DNA of 64,000 nt, from assembly GCA_946902985.2 (NCBI GenBank), contig OX336388.2:1212758609-1212822608 (forward strand). Reading direction: 5' to 3'. Under the pieces are notes generated by a model, which was given only the letters and a program-made list of their open reading frames with translations, had not been told where the DNA came from and did no database searches. The stretch comes from Meconema thalassinum. Lineage: Eukaryota > Arthropoda > Insecta > Orthoptera > Tettigoniidae. The translations under genes and the position numbers were made by a program. Numbering within the stretch: position 1 is the stretch's first letter; every line of letters begins with the position of its first letter. Shown one piece after another: positions 54,852-64,000 of this stretch.

Positions 54852-55062
54852 TTTTTCGAGGGAAACGTGGGGAAATCTTCAAAAGACAGATTGCAAGCTT
54901 CCGGACTTACAACTGTGCAGGATTCTTACCTACTAAAAACCCACAAACCCTATACTTGGCTTAAGGCCACCCCGGAACTGCCTGTTCAGCCTTACTTCAG
55001 GGTGGAGCCTCTGTTACGACCAGAAGTCTCAGTCAATTTCATTAAATGTGATGATAATGAAA

Positions 55063-58000
55063 TTACTCATCATCATCTTCACTGTCTTCAGCAACCAATC
55101 TTCTCGGTTCCTCTTCTTTTTTTGTTTTCAGCAGCTCAGAGATGTAGACTGCAATCTGTGCCCAACTTTCTCTGCTGCTGAGCATTTTATCCACCACATT
55201 GTCTGGTGTAATGACACCTACTTTTGTCTCCAGAAGCCTTCGAAGATTTCTCCACCTCAAGCATGCAAAGAATGTGTGCTGAACATCGTCCCATTGATCA
55301 TCACAATAACGACAACGTGAACTCGGTGAAATTCCCATTCGATGGAGGTATGCTTCATAATAACCATGGCCAGAGAGAAACATGGTAATGTAATAATTAA
55401 CCTCACCATGTTCCCTCGACAACCATGGCTTCAGTTGCTTGATGAGCCTAACGGTCCACCTGCCACGATTTTCACGTTCCCATTCTTCCTGCCATTCCAG
55501 AAGAGATCTGTCTCTTTCCTCCCTCTTCACGCGTATCTTAGAATGCTCGTCTTTGCGCAAGTATATACGGCGCCTTTCCTTGGCCAGGATGTAAATGGGT
55601 ATCGCCCCAGCTATTACTAGCACTGCCGGTCCAGACACTGTACGATAGGCAGAAGTTATTCTGAGGGCAGCTCTTCTGTGAACAGAGTTTATCCGCTTCC
55701 TATACATCTCAGTGCCAAGAGCTACTGACCAAATCTCTGCACCATAAACAATAACTGATTCCGCCACTCTCATCAGCAGTTTCCTCTTCAATGGTGAAGG
55801 GCCGCCAATATTAGCCATGAGCCGCGACAAGTTGTTAACAATCCTTGCAGCCCTATCAGCAATCTTGCTGATATGATTCCAGAATGTTAACTTGCTGTCA
55901 ATCATAACACCCAAGTAACGAACAGCAGGAGCTGTTTCTATCACTTGATTATCTACTAGCATGGGTACAACTCGTGGAACTCTCTTCTTAGTAGCAAGGA
56001 CTAGTTCTGTTTTATGAACTGCTAGTTGGAGACCATGTTCATTCATCCAGGTGGAAACTCTCCGCATTACCTGATTCAGTTTAAGTTGCAGACCCTCCAT
56101 GGAGCGCTCCATAATGAGTACAACGAGATCATCAGCATATCCCACCAAAGAAGTGTCCTCTGGCATCTCCATCCGTAAAATACTGTCATAATTTACGTTC
56201 CATAAATCAGGACCTAACACCGAGCCTTGAGCCGCCCCCGCTGTTACCTTGCGACACTTGACTCCTTCATCTGTGTCATACTGAATCCAACGATCACAAA
56301 GATAATTCCTCAGAACAGACGCCAAGTAGCGAGGAATGTTAAATGTTGTTTCAAGTGCAGCTATTATGTCAATCCACCGGGCAGAATTGAAGGCATTTTT
56401 CACATCCAGAGTAACCAGTAAGCACATTTTTCTAGAGAAATGGTTGCCATGCTCAATGGATCTGACAGCCATCACCACTTCTTCAATGGCGCTGATGGTG
56501 GACTTACCCTTCACAAAACCGTATTGTTTGGGGGACAGACCTCCTGCAGCAACAATCGCTGCCTGAAGCCTTCCTTTAATCATCTTCTCAAACAGTTTGC
56601 CAGCCATGTCCAACATGCATAGAGGTCTCTGACCTGAAGCAGTAGTGGGATCTCCTTTGCCTTTAGGCATGAGCACAAGCCTGGCCACTTTCCACGGGGT
56701 CGCAAAGACTCCCTGTAGTAAACAACAATTATACATATTCAGCAAAACATCTGGTTCCTCTTCGGATATCATCTTTAACACTTCAGCAGGAATTCCATCC
56801 GGCCCTGGTGCCTTCTTATTCTGAAAAGATCGTGCTGTAGTTTGTAATTCCTCCCTAGTGAATAGCGGAATATCATCTAGCATCACCGGCATGTGATCGG
56901 GAAATCTCTCTGGGTGATTAGGAAATAGCTCATCTATAATAGCTTCCTTCTGGGATGCCGTCATAGCAGCAGTAGACACCATAATGCCGCCGAGCTTCTT
57001 ACTGACAATTTTGTAGCCCAGACCCCATGGGTCCTGATCCAGATCGTTAATGAGCTCGTTCCATTTATGTGCCTTACTTTGAGCAATGGCCCGTTTGAGA
57101 GTCCTCCTCGCTACTCTACACTCTTCTATCGCATTTGCAAACTCTAGAGAATCTCTGCAGAGCCTTTGTGCCCTTCTCCTTAATCGAAAACACAATCGTC
57201 GAGCCTCTGCTATTTCAACATTCCACCAATAGGCTGGCCGTTTGTTTGGAAAAATCTTCTTCTTGGGCATGGATGCTCCGCAAGCCTTAACAATGAGATC
57301 AATGGTCGACCTAACCAGGGTTTCTGCAGAGCTCGCGGGGCTATGTTGAAACAAATCCTCCAGAACTTGTTTCCCTTGTGCTATTACTGCAAGAAGAATT
57401 TCACCATCCATGTGATCAACGTTCCATCTAAACGGTATCGGAATTTCATGGACTAGGCCTCCTCGAGGCCTAGTATTAAAAAGGATGTATCTATGATCAC
57501 TGTTGTTATAATCTAGCATTACATGCCAGTCTGCAATGCAAGCAGCAAGATCTGCAGAGGCAAACGTTAGGTCTGGTGTGGTTTCGTTTTGCCCAGGCCG
57601 ACAAAATGTTGGAACATCACCGCTATTTAGCAGCACCAAGTCCAACCTAGCAGCCATCTCCAAAAATTCTATGGCCTCTCCCGTTTGTATGAGCCAAGCC
57701 CCACTCAACTGCTCGACCATTAAAATCACCGGCCACCAGAATACCCCCAGTTACTGTACCTAGGAAATCCTCAAGGGCAGATAGTCGGGTCTCAAACTGC
57801 CGAATTGATTCATTGGGTGTTAAGTAACAGCTTACATAAGAAATATTTCTGCTCTTGACCCAGACAAATCCATTTCCAGCACCAAACTTTTCAATAAAAA
57901 CTCTGCTTGGATCCGCTACCCATATAGCAGCCGTCCCACTTTCATCAGAGTACCACGATGGAATATCCCTGTTCTTATATTGTTCGCTAATAAGCACAAC

Positions 58001-58087
58001 ATCAATATTCTTTTCCACGGCAAACTGAACTAGGAGATCGTTAGCCACCCTGCTACGATGAATATTGCCTTGTAGAAATCTTAGCAT
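55063..58087 (-). pseudogene. R1-like ORF2: endonuclease-reverse transcriptase, one frameshift
   Basis: The start ATG at 58085-58087 overlaps the ORF1 stop as ATGCTAA. The N-terminal part (to about 57683) is an APE-type endonuclease (LRFLQGNIHRSR, VVLISEQY, GGILVAGDFNGR with its catalytic Asp-Phe-Asn). A one-base shift near 57683 breaks the frame. The downstream frame resumes with LDLVLLNSGDVPTF and SDHRY of the endonuclease. The reverse transcriptase follows: KKAPGPDGIPAEVL, TLDVKNAFNSARW (catalytic Asp), AAQGSVLGPDLWN and GYADDLVVLI (catalytic Asp-Asp). A zinc knuckle CRYC-X8-H-X4-C lies near the C-terminus. It would nick the target and copy the RNA in place. The shift would prevent a full-length protein. 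Confidence 0.93.
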
Positions 58088-59586
58088 TTTGACTGTTGAG
58101 CACTCTCCAATGCACGTCGAAAGACAGCACACATACCTGACCCGATCACATGGTCGTCATTCTTGCCTTCACACGCGCAGATCGAGCATTTTGGGGCAGA
58201 CGTGCAGTGAGCAGCTTTATGCTCCTTTCCCCCGCATCTGTAGCACAACTTCGACCTGTCAGGACCCGTACATTGTCTTGCCATGTGACCATAGCCCATA
58301 CATCGGAAGCATTTCAGCACATTGGTCCTTTTCCGAATACGGCAGCTAACCATGCCTATCTTAATATGCTGATCAAGGAGCAACTCATTTGCCGCATTGG
58401 AGTTTACCACAACTATGGCCATACGCTGTTCTCTGGAATTGGGCTTGGTAATAGTAACTTTTATTTCACCCATGTTATCCTTAAGCCGGTCCTCTAATGT
58501 TGCCTGGACTTCCTCTGCTGTTGTAAGACAGTCCAAATCCCTAATTTCCAAGGTTATGGTAGGAGCCAACATTTTAACTTCACCCAAACCCTCAGCGGCT
58601 TTGGAAATCATCTCCCTGAACTTAGATTTATCTCCATTTTTCCCTTTCATTTCAAGGAGCACCGCACCAGTCGACGTTCTGCGAATCGATTTAAGGTTTA
58701 CGCCACTGCAATCAGATGTTGCTTGCTGACGCAATGATTGAAGAACTTCTGAATATGTCTTCCCCTCAGTAGGCTTGATAACAATTGCCTCGTTGCGTCT
58801 TCTATCCTTCGTTTTATTTTCCTTCTGATGTAGAGAATGATTACTTCTAAGTTCTCCCTTTTCGTCCTCCAGAATAACTTTACCGCTATGACCCCTGTGT
58901 TTCCTTGTTCGAACTGTTTGCCAGGCATCTTCTGCTAACTTCTCCACGGGAGGTTCAATGACCACAATTTCATTTGCAGATATGTTTTCGGAATTGACAC
59001 TGCTCTCAATTACAGTAATCATTGTTTCTCCTTGACTTGCAGCCTTCTCGCATATGGGAGTTCTAGGTCGAGTGATGGTAGTGACCTCTGTTGCCAATCT
59101 AGTTTTGCGGCAGTGATCGAGGACATCAAAAACCTCTACTAACTGCGCTAGGCTATTCTTGATATTATTACTCACATTTCTTTGAGTTTTGGTAGCTGCC
59201 ATCATGATCTTCAGTAATCCTATTCCTTTCAGAATCTCTGACTCTTCTTTTATGTCTATTTCATTTCGACATTTACCTTTGTCCGCAGTGAACCTCAATT
59301 CATCTGAACCTCCATTCTCACCCGAGATTATTGTACTCTGCCCCGCCATGACATTAGATGCAACGTCCAGCTCCCTAGATGAAGTAGTTCTTGTAGACGC
59401 CACACATCGCGCGCCATTAGAATCTCCCACTTGGGCCTGAGCGCTGGTATCTGCGCCGCTTACAATCTCGGTGGATTCCACACACAATCTCTCCATGACA
59501 CCGATCTCTTCTCTTCTGTTGGACATAACCTTACTTTCCACAAGCGACGGGGACACAATTCCTGAACAGATGGAAGAATTACTCAC
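58081..59586 (-). CDS. R1-like ORF1 Gag-like protein
   Basis: 501 residues, uninterrupted. The N-terminal half is polar and low in recognisable domains. Residues about 290-400 (TYSEVLQSLRQQA, GAVLLEMKG, ITLEIRDLDCLTTAEEVQAT) match the Gag-like region of insect R1/I-type LINEs. Three cysteine clusters follow: CFRCMGYGHMARQC, CYRCGGKEHKAAHC and CSICACEGKNDDHVIGSGMC. It binds the element RNA to form a ribonucleoprotein. Its stop overlaps the ORF2 start (ATGCTAA at 58081-58087), implying coupled translation. Confidence 0.92.
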   Translation of the reverse strand: MSNSSICSGIVSPSLVESKVMSNRREEIGVMERLCVESTEIVSGADTSAQAQVGDSNGARCVASTRTTSSRELDVASNVMAGQSTIISGENGGSDELRFTADKGKCRNEIDIKEESEILKGIGLLKIMMAATKTQRNVSNNIKNSLAQLVEVFDVLDHCRKTRLATEVTTITRPRTPICEKAASQGETMITVIESSVNSENISANEIVVIEPPVEKLAEDAWQTVRTRKHRGHSGKVILEDEKGELRSNHSLHQKENKTKDRRRNEAIVIKPTEGKTYSEVLQSLRQQATSDCSGVNLKSIRRTSTGAVLLEMKGKNGDKSKFREMISKAAEGLGEVKMLAPTITLEIRDLDCLTTAEEVQATLEDRLKDNMGEIKVTITKPNSREQRMAIVVVNSNAANELLLDQHIKIGMVSCRIRKRTNVLKCFRCMGYGHMARQCTGPDRSKLCYRCGGKEHKAAHCTSAPKCSICACEGKNDDHVIGSGMCAVFRRALESAQQSKC

Positions 59587-59750
59587 CCAGCCACCCCTCA
59601 GGTAGAGAAATCACTTCGTCGTGCGGAAGAGGCTCTGCCACACAAAACTCAACCCTTTCAACTAATATAGTCACTGAAATATACCGTCAAACTCACTTAA
59701 ACCACGAAAGCCAAGACGCACCAACCGCTCAGTACGACAACAATTATAAT

Positions 59751-59751
59751 C

Positions 59752-59793
<42 letters not shown>

Positions 59794-59794
59794 T
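59751..59794. repeat. (AAT)n tract, right of the R1-like LINE
   Basis: About 13-14 AAT units, in the same orientation as 54804-54820. It also forms the tail of the minus-strand SINE to its right. Confidence 0.9.
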
Positions 59795-60182
59795 AATAAC
59801 GTATGGCCTTGGGTGCCAGGTGCAAGCTTTGTTATTTGACACCCAGAGGGCAGCTTGCATGTCGAATTAACATAATTTTGTTGTTCCTTGAAGCACTATG
59901 GAATTCAGGGAAGTTAGATATCTAAGCTCCTTGACACTATAGCGCTTTCTAGTAGAGAAATGAGGAACTTTATGTTGGTGGATAATCCCGAGATTAATTT
60001 TTCCATTATGAACACGGCCTACTGAATTCAAATGGATTCTTTAACATGCCTACATTGTATGACATGCGTATCGTAATTTTTGGCGTCATTAAAAAAAATC
60101 AGTTACCACGGCCAGGAGCGCACCTGCAAGCTAGGGGTTAGTAATCCGACTTGATAAACACTCACCCACCGTGGCAAGCCAT
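59795..60182 (-). repeat. Minus-strand SINE-like repeat whose (ATT)n tail hosts the LINE
   Basis: CGTATGGCCTTGGGTGCCAG, AAGCTTTGTTATTTGACACC and AGAGGGCAGCTTGCATGTCG are the reverse complement of the tail type seen at 10240-10310 (ACGACGTG, AACTAGAAAGAACTGCACTT) and 61876-61922. ATTCTTTAACATGCCTACAT and CATGCGTATCG mark the middle. The right end GTTAGTAATCCGACTTGATA ... CACCCACCGTGGCAAG is presumably the head. An AAT run follows at 60183-60194. Confidence 0.65.
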
Positions 60183-60194
60183 AATAATAATAAT

Positions 60195-61602
60195 AGCAGT
60201 ACAATTAATTTGTCCTATACAATGCTTGTAAAATATCTATTTAATATAAGATTGATATGGGTGAAATCAAACTCAGGTTCAGGTTAGGTACAACGTTTGG
60301 TGTTAATAACTTAGTCCGAGTCAGATTTACACATTTCGTCCATCCATGCAGATATACTACAAGAATACGAGGCTGATTACGGCGATGTCCTTAACCCCTA
60401 AGCTATAGCAGAAGCACCAAAATAAATGTTGATGTTTATCACGCAGCTCAAAATATTCCCCACAGCCTCTTTGGTACCAAAGCACTTCTATCTAAAAAGC
60501 ATCTCCTTGCAGTTCTACTGATCTCAATCACTCTTCCTTCGTCTTGTTTCTGATATTGTTCACAAGCTTCATAAACAATGTTCCTGGTACTATTACCCTC
60601 CACTATTTCCAATTCCGTACCGTTATCTCACATAACCTCCTCTCTGCCTCTCCCCATCAATTTCGCTAGACCCTTCAACCTTGTTCCTCCGACATTAGCT
60701 CGACATTCCAAAGAATCTCAGCTGGAGGATGTATTTCTTCTCAAGTATCTCCTTTCCCTTCCACTAGGGTGGGCGAGAACCACTAAGAGGAAAAAGAAAC
60801 GTTCCTACCAAATGATGGGTTTTAAGGCTTTAGCTAGTTTCACAGACGGCAGAATCCAAGAACTGAAGATGCAGTCATTCACACCCTCATGAAAAGGAAA
60901 GAAACGAAAATAGAGACGCAAACGATCAGGTGAAAAGAAGAGGAAAAAAGAGAGTTTCTGTCTTGGAAAAAAAATCTGTGAAATAGATTCCGACGGCGTT
61001 GCGTATCTTAAAATGGGGGCCACAACGTCTCCTCTTGTGAAATGAAATACATCATATATTTCCCTAGGATATTGCTTCTTGTCCCTCCCTCTTTGTCGCA
61101 TGTTTTCCTTGTCTATTTATTGCTTCACTTTCTTCCTCCTCTTCGCCCCGTCCTGATTTATAGATTCCCGTGGGAGGGTTTAATTCTTCGTACTTGGCTC
61201 AGAAACACCACCGCAGATTGCTTCCGGGAGGGGCACATCGGAACACAGTAACCAGTCCCGTCTAGGTCGTATACAACGCAGAACTAATTGATTGAGGCCA
61301 TGTGGACCACAATAAGATAAATGAGAAAGTCAGTATTTTTACTAAAGACCAAAGATATTTAGTGAAATTCCATTATTATAAACAAACTATTCAACCTAAG
61401 TGAGAACTCTCACATGTGTATAGACCATCAACCTGGCTTCACTAATGTCGAAGCAAAATTGTTCTTTTAGGGGCTATCGTCTTGTTTAATCGCACTTTTT
61501 AAACAAATTGTCGGTATTAATGAAATCGTCAGTGCTGAGGGCCATTTCTCTCCTTCAAATGTTCATTCGTTACGATCGGACTTGTAACATCACATATGTG
61601 TC
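60195..61602. other. Unassigned stretch
   Basis: No recognised gene. 60540-60720 and 61080-61170 are pyrimidine-rich and give domain-free frames of up to 104 codons. 60880-60990 is purine-rich. Confidence 0.4.
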
Positions 61603-61930
61603 ACCGGGTGAGTTAGCCGTGGTCGTTACGGCATGACTGCTGGCAGTCGCTCACATCCGGGAGGCGAGGAGGTTCGAATCCCCCCGCCGGCAACCTTGAA
61701 GATGTTATTTTGTGGTTTCCCATCTTCCTTCCAGGCAAATGCCGGGGTTGGTCCCTAACTATAGGCCACAGCCGCTACCTTCCAACTCCTCGTCCTTCCA
61801 TTCCAACTTTCCTCCCCAACGGTACTTGTAGCTCAGCCATTGGGTGTCCGTCTCGAAGCAGCTACAACACTGGTGAGCCGAACATGTCCTCGGACATTCC
61901 CGGCACTAAAAGCCATACGCTAAAAAAAAC
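61603..61930 (+). repeat. tRNA-derived SINE, family D
   Basis: The head GGGTGAGTTAGCCGTGGTCG is box-A-like and GAGGTTCGAATCCCCCCGCC is box B. The body includes TTCCTTCCAGGCAAATGCCG and AGGCCACAGCCGCTACCTTC (shared with family C), then GAGCCGAACATGTCCTCGGA and CACTAAAAGCCATACGCTAA. It appears to be a composite: a family C-like middle and a tail shared with the 43958 and 59795 repeats. Confidence 0.8.
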
Positions 61931-62006
61931 ATATGTGTCGACCACCCGCCCAGCTTTACTATTATGAGGGCTTGACACGACACTGTTCTGCCAGGGCTTT
62001 TGTCTT

Positions 62007-62042
62007 GTTTGTTTGTTTGTTTGTTTGTTTGTTTGTTTGTTT
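62007..62042. repeat. (GTTT)n microsatellite
   Basis: About nine GTTT units. Confidence 0.93.
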
Positions 62043-62285
62043 GAACGCACTTTGTAAAGAAAAAATATATATTTCCGTTGATTTAAAAAAATATATTTCC
62101 GTTCATTTTTCAATTAAATGCAAGATTTTTCCTTTACTATTGGGGCGATTAGGCAGAATTTGGCACAAACTGCACCTTCTAACTCCCTCTAGATTCCGAA
62201 CTTCAGTTTAGTGAAACATGCACCTTAGCGTAATATAGCCTATACTGTATATGATACGAGTAAATACATTTTGTACTTCCACCTA

Positions 62286-62552
62286 ACCAGTTGAATCAGC
62301 TGCCTCTTATAAAAATTGTTTTATGCAGCCCAACTTGCGTTGTTACCAGGAAGGCCGATATTTCTCTGCTTGCATCCTGTATGGTAGGCTACTAATGGAC
62401 TGAATAATAGTGTTAAGTATCGTTTGCGGGCGATGCTTGTAGTGTATTGGGTACCATACGGGATACATGCAGAGAAATATCGACCTTCCTGACATCACGC
62501 GTTAGTTGGGCTGCATAAAACAATATTATTAGTGGCAGCTGATTCACCCGGT
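62286..62552. mobile_element. Foldback / MITE-like element with arms over 100 bp
   Basis: The left arm (62286-62390) has TGAATCAGCTGCC, TGTTTTATGCAGCCCAAC, CAGGAAGGCCGATATTTCTC and TGCATCCTGTATGGTA. The complement of the right arm (62450-62552) has TGAATCAGCTGCC, TGTTTTATGCAGCCCAAC, CAGGAAGGTCGATATTTCTC and TGTATCCCGTATGGTA in the same order. The loop is about 60 bp. No coding content; could form a long hairpin. Confidence 0.85.
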
Positions 62553-62655
62553 ATAATTCAAATTTAAATCCTACCAGTTTCTTTTTCAGCATCGTCATAC
62601 ATCCTTGTATGCGCAATGTATGTAGGTTTCGTTGAATTGATAAGCTATGTTTTTG
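62553..62655. other. Short unassigned spacer
   Basis: Nothing recognised. Confidence 0.4.
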
Positions 62656-62659
62656 TTAA

Positions 62660-62815
62660 TTCATTTAAGGGGCTTGAGACATCTTTGTTATCAGCCTCAT
62701 GTAGTTGGGTGGGTGATGAACGTGTCTGACAGCCTGTATTTATGTGATGACTGTAGTAGTGTGCGTAACTGCATCAGGGGCAGGTATGGGGTAGGTGATG
62801 ATGATGATGAGCTAC
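62660..62815 (-). repeat. Family C SINE tail fragment
   Basis: TGTCTGACAGCCTGTATTTA, TGTGATGACTGTAGTAGTG and AACTGCATCAGGGGC parallel TTGTCTGATAATCTGTG, TGTGATGACTCTTACAGTG and AATTCAGATGAGG in the minus-strand family C copy (38625-38695). Only the tail region is present. A GATGATGATGATGAG run follows. Confidence 0.5.
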
Positions 62816-64000
62816 ACCAGTTGATCATTGTAATATTAGTATCCTCCACCCAAAATGCCCTTGGATCGTTTCTTTTGTACCTTTTGCTACCGTCATATTG
62901 GAGAATACAGTAAGTATATATCCGAGCGTGCTGCCACTACTGGTTGCAGAAACGTGAATTAACGGAACGTTTTGTTGGAGAACTCCCGATTTTCTCCCTT
63001 CAAGAGCAGTAGCGGCGGCTTCGTGTTATCGCCAAAGAGGCTAAAGTTGCTGATAACATCTCTTGGCTTTTAGTTCCCTGCAATTCTTGTCGAGAGCTGA
63101 TTATTTTTATGCAGTGCTATAATGCGAATACATAACCCAAATCTCCAACTTCACATTTAAAAAACCAAACATATTCCTATAAGCGCTTAAAATACGAATT
63201 TGTAGGTTATATTTTTGACTTATTCAGTTTACTCTCACGTGTGGAATAGTTGCATGGGGAGGAGCTTATCAAACTAATAGGTTATAAGGAAAGCTGAAGT
63301 AAAGCAAAACTTGGTGTTGCGTATCATGTATAAAAAGGAAATGTTATATCCTACTAACGAATTGTGAACTGAAGCAAATGCCATGAATACAGGACATTTT
63401 TATATGATTGAAGCGTATAAATACATCAATCAAAATAAAAACTCAGTTATAAATATAAGACATACAAACCAAACAAGAAGTAGGAATGAAAATGTATCTG
63501 TCCACTTCAAACCAAATCTAACAATTTTATTGCTATGCGTAATTTTCTATACTTTATTTCTAAATTTTACCGTATCCTTCCTAAAAACGTAAAAGCGCAG
63601 CTACATAATTCTACAAATTGTATGCGTAACTGAAAGACATTCGTTCGAGAGAGAAAAATGCCATTGAAGACATATAAAAGTAGTGAAATCTAAAAATTAG
63701 GTCCAGATGACCTCACTATTCCACCCCTTAAAACCTCAATAACTAACTATAAATTTACATTACCACAATGTTTACTTCACTAATTCAGAAATCTTATTTT
63801 AAATTTTTTAACAAGATCACGTATTGCTATAATTATGTACGTAGGCCTAATATACCATCCAAAAGGCTTTGCTTTCTATGGTATAGTTAACAATTCTCCC
63901 TTACTCTGCTGAATTTGATATTCATCACTTAGATTTAAGAGTGCACATTTTATTTTACTAAAACTTGTACTTATATAACAATAAGAAATAGAATCAACTT
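62816..64000. other. Mostly unassigned, with one repeat-tail fragment
   Basis: No gene recognised. At 63702-63750, CCAGATGACCTCACTATTCC ACCCCTTAAAAC and CAATAACTAACTA match the repeat tail at 46231-46275. The rest is AT-rich. Confidence 0.45.

Larger units (their letters stand above)
54821..59750 (-). mobile_element. Nearly full-length R1-clade-like non-LTR retrotransposon (LINE)
   Basis: About 4.9 kb on the minus strand: 5' untranslated region (59587 to about 59745), ORF1, overlapping ORF2, a 3' untranslated region (54851-55062) and a 30-nt poly(A) tail (plus-strand T30 at 54821-54850). ORF1 has three Gag-like zinc knuckles. ORF2 has an APE endonuclease, reverse transcriptase and terminal CCHC. 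This layout and the ORF overlap fit the R1 clade, but I cannot compute a phylogeny. The exact 5' end, near 59740-59750, is uncertain because it merges into AT-rich repeat. Confidence 0.88.

Noticed and set aside
60578..60892. A 104-codon frame as a possible host exon
   Set aside because: Pyrimidine-rich composition and no domain. Splice sites could not be supported.
62660..62913. An 88-codon frame as a gene
   Set aside because: Overlaps a SINE tail fragment and a GAT microsatellite.

Overview
The window looks like repeat-dense, non-genic DNA from a large arthropod genome, most likely an insect. This is inferred from the element families: a BEL/Pao LTR retrotransposon, an R1-clade-like LINE, mariner and Tc1 elements, many tRNA-derived SINEs, and long AT-rich intergenic DNA. 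I found no convincing host exon, host tRNA gene, rRNA gene, CRISPR array or bacterial-style operon. Every protein with recognisable domains belongs to a mobile element.

Layout. 1-2.3 kb: SINE and LINE fragments. 2.3-10.3 kb: a young BEL/Pao element (two LTRs of about 1.17 kb, 5-bp target duplication CCTGT) inserted inside an older SINE that keeps its own 12-bp duplication. 12.0-13.0 kb: a decayed mariner-like element inserted in another SINE. 13.1-15.3, 20.1-24.15 and 28.3-30.8 kb: three long non-coding, Helentron-like elements that carry large tandem arrays (about 164-bp or about 640-bp periods). 15.45-15.8 kb: a MITE. 16.1-17.6 kb: another tandem-rich repeat, with a second copy start at 40.1 kb. 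24.3-25.2 kb: a LINE reverse-transcriptase fragment. 30.8-35.4 kb: mostly unassigned. 35.4-48.7 kb: SINEs of several families, an internally deleted mariner, LINE tails and microsatellites. 50.9-52.4 kb: a structurally complete Tc1-like transposon with an uninterrupted 341-residue transposase. 52.5-54.7 kb: LINE tails and SINEs. 54.8-59.75 kb: a nearly full-length R1-like LINE on the minus strand, lying exactly inside an (AAT)n tract. 59.8-64 kb: SINE pieces, a foldback element and unassigned DNA.

How the parts relate. The window records layered insertions: SINEs are the oldest visible substrate, and the BEL element, a mariner and the R1-like LINE each landed inside one. The autonomous or near-autonomous elements (BEL/Pao, Tc1, R1-like LINE) are young. 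The BEL element and the LINE each carry a single frameshift; the Tc1 transposase does not. The SINEs have no enzyme of their own and presumably use LINE machinery. The Helentron-like elements share end sequences and a head module but carry different satellite arrays, some with alternating subunits (higher-order repeats). They are the most unusual feature here.
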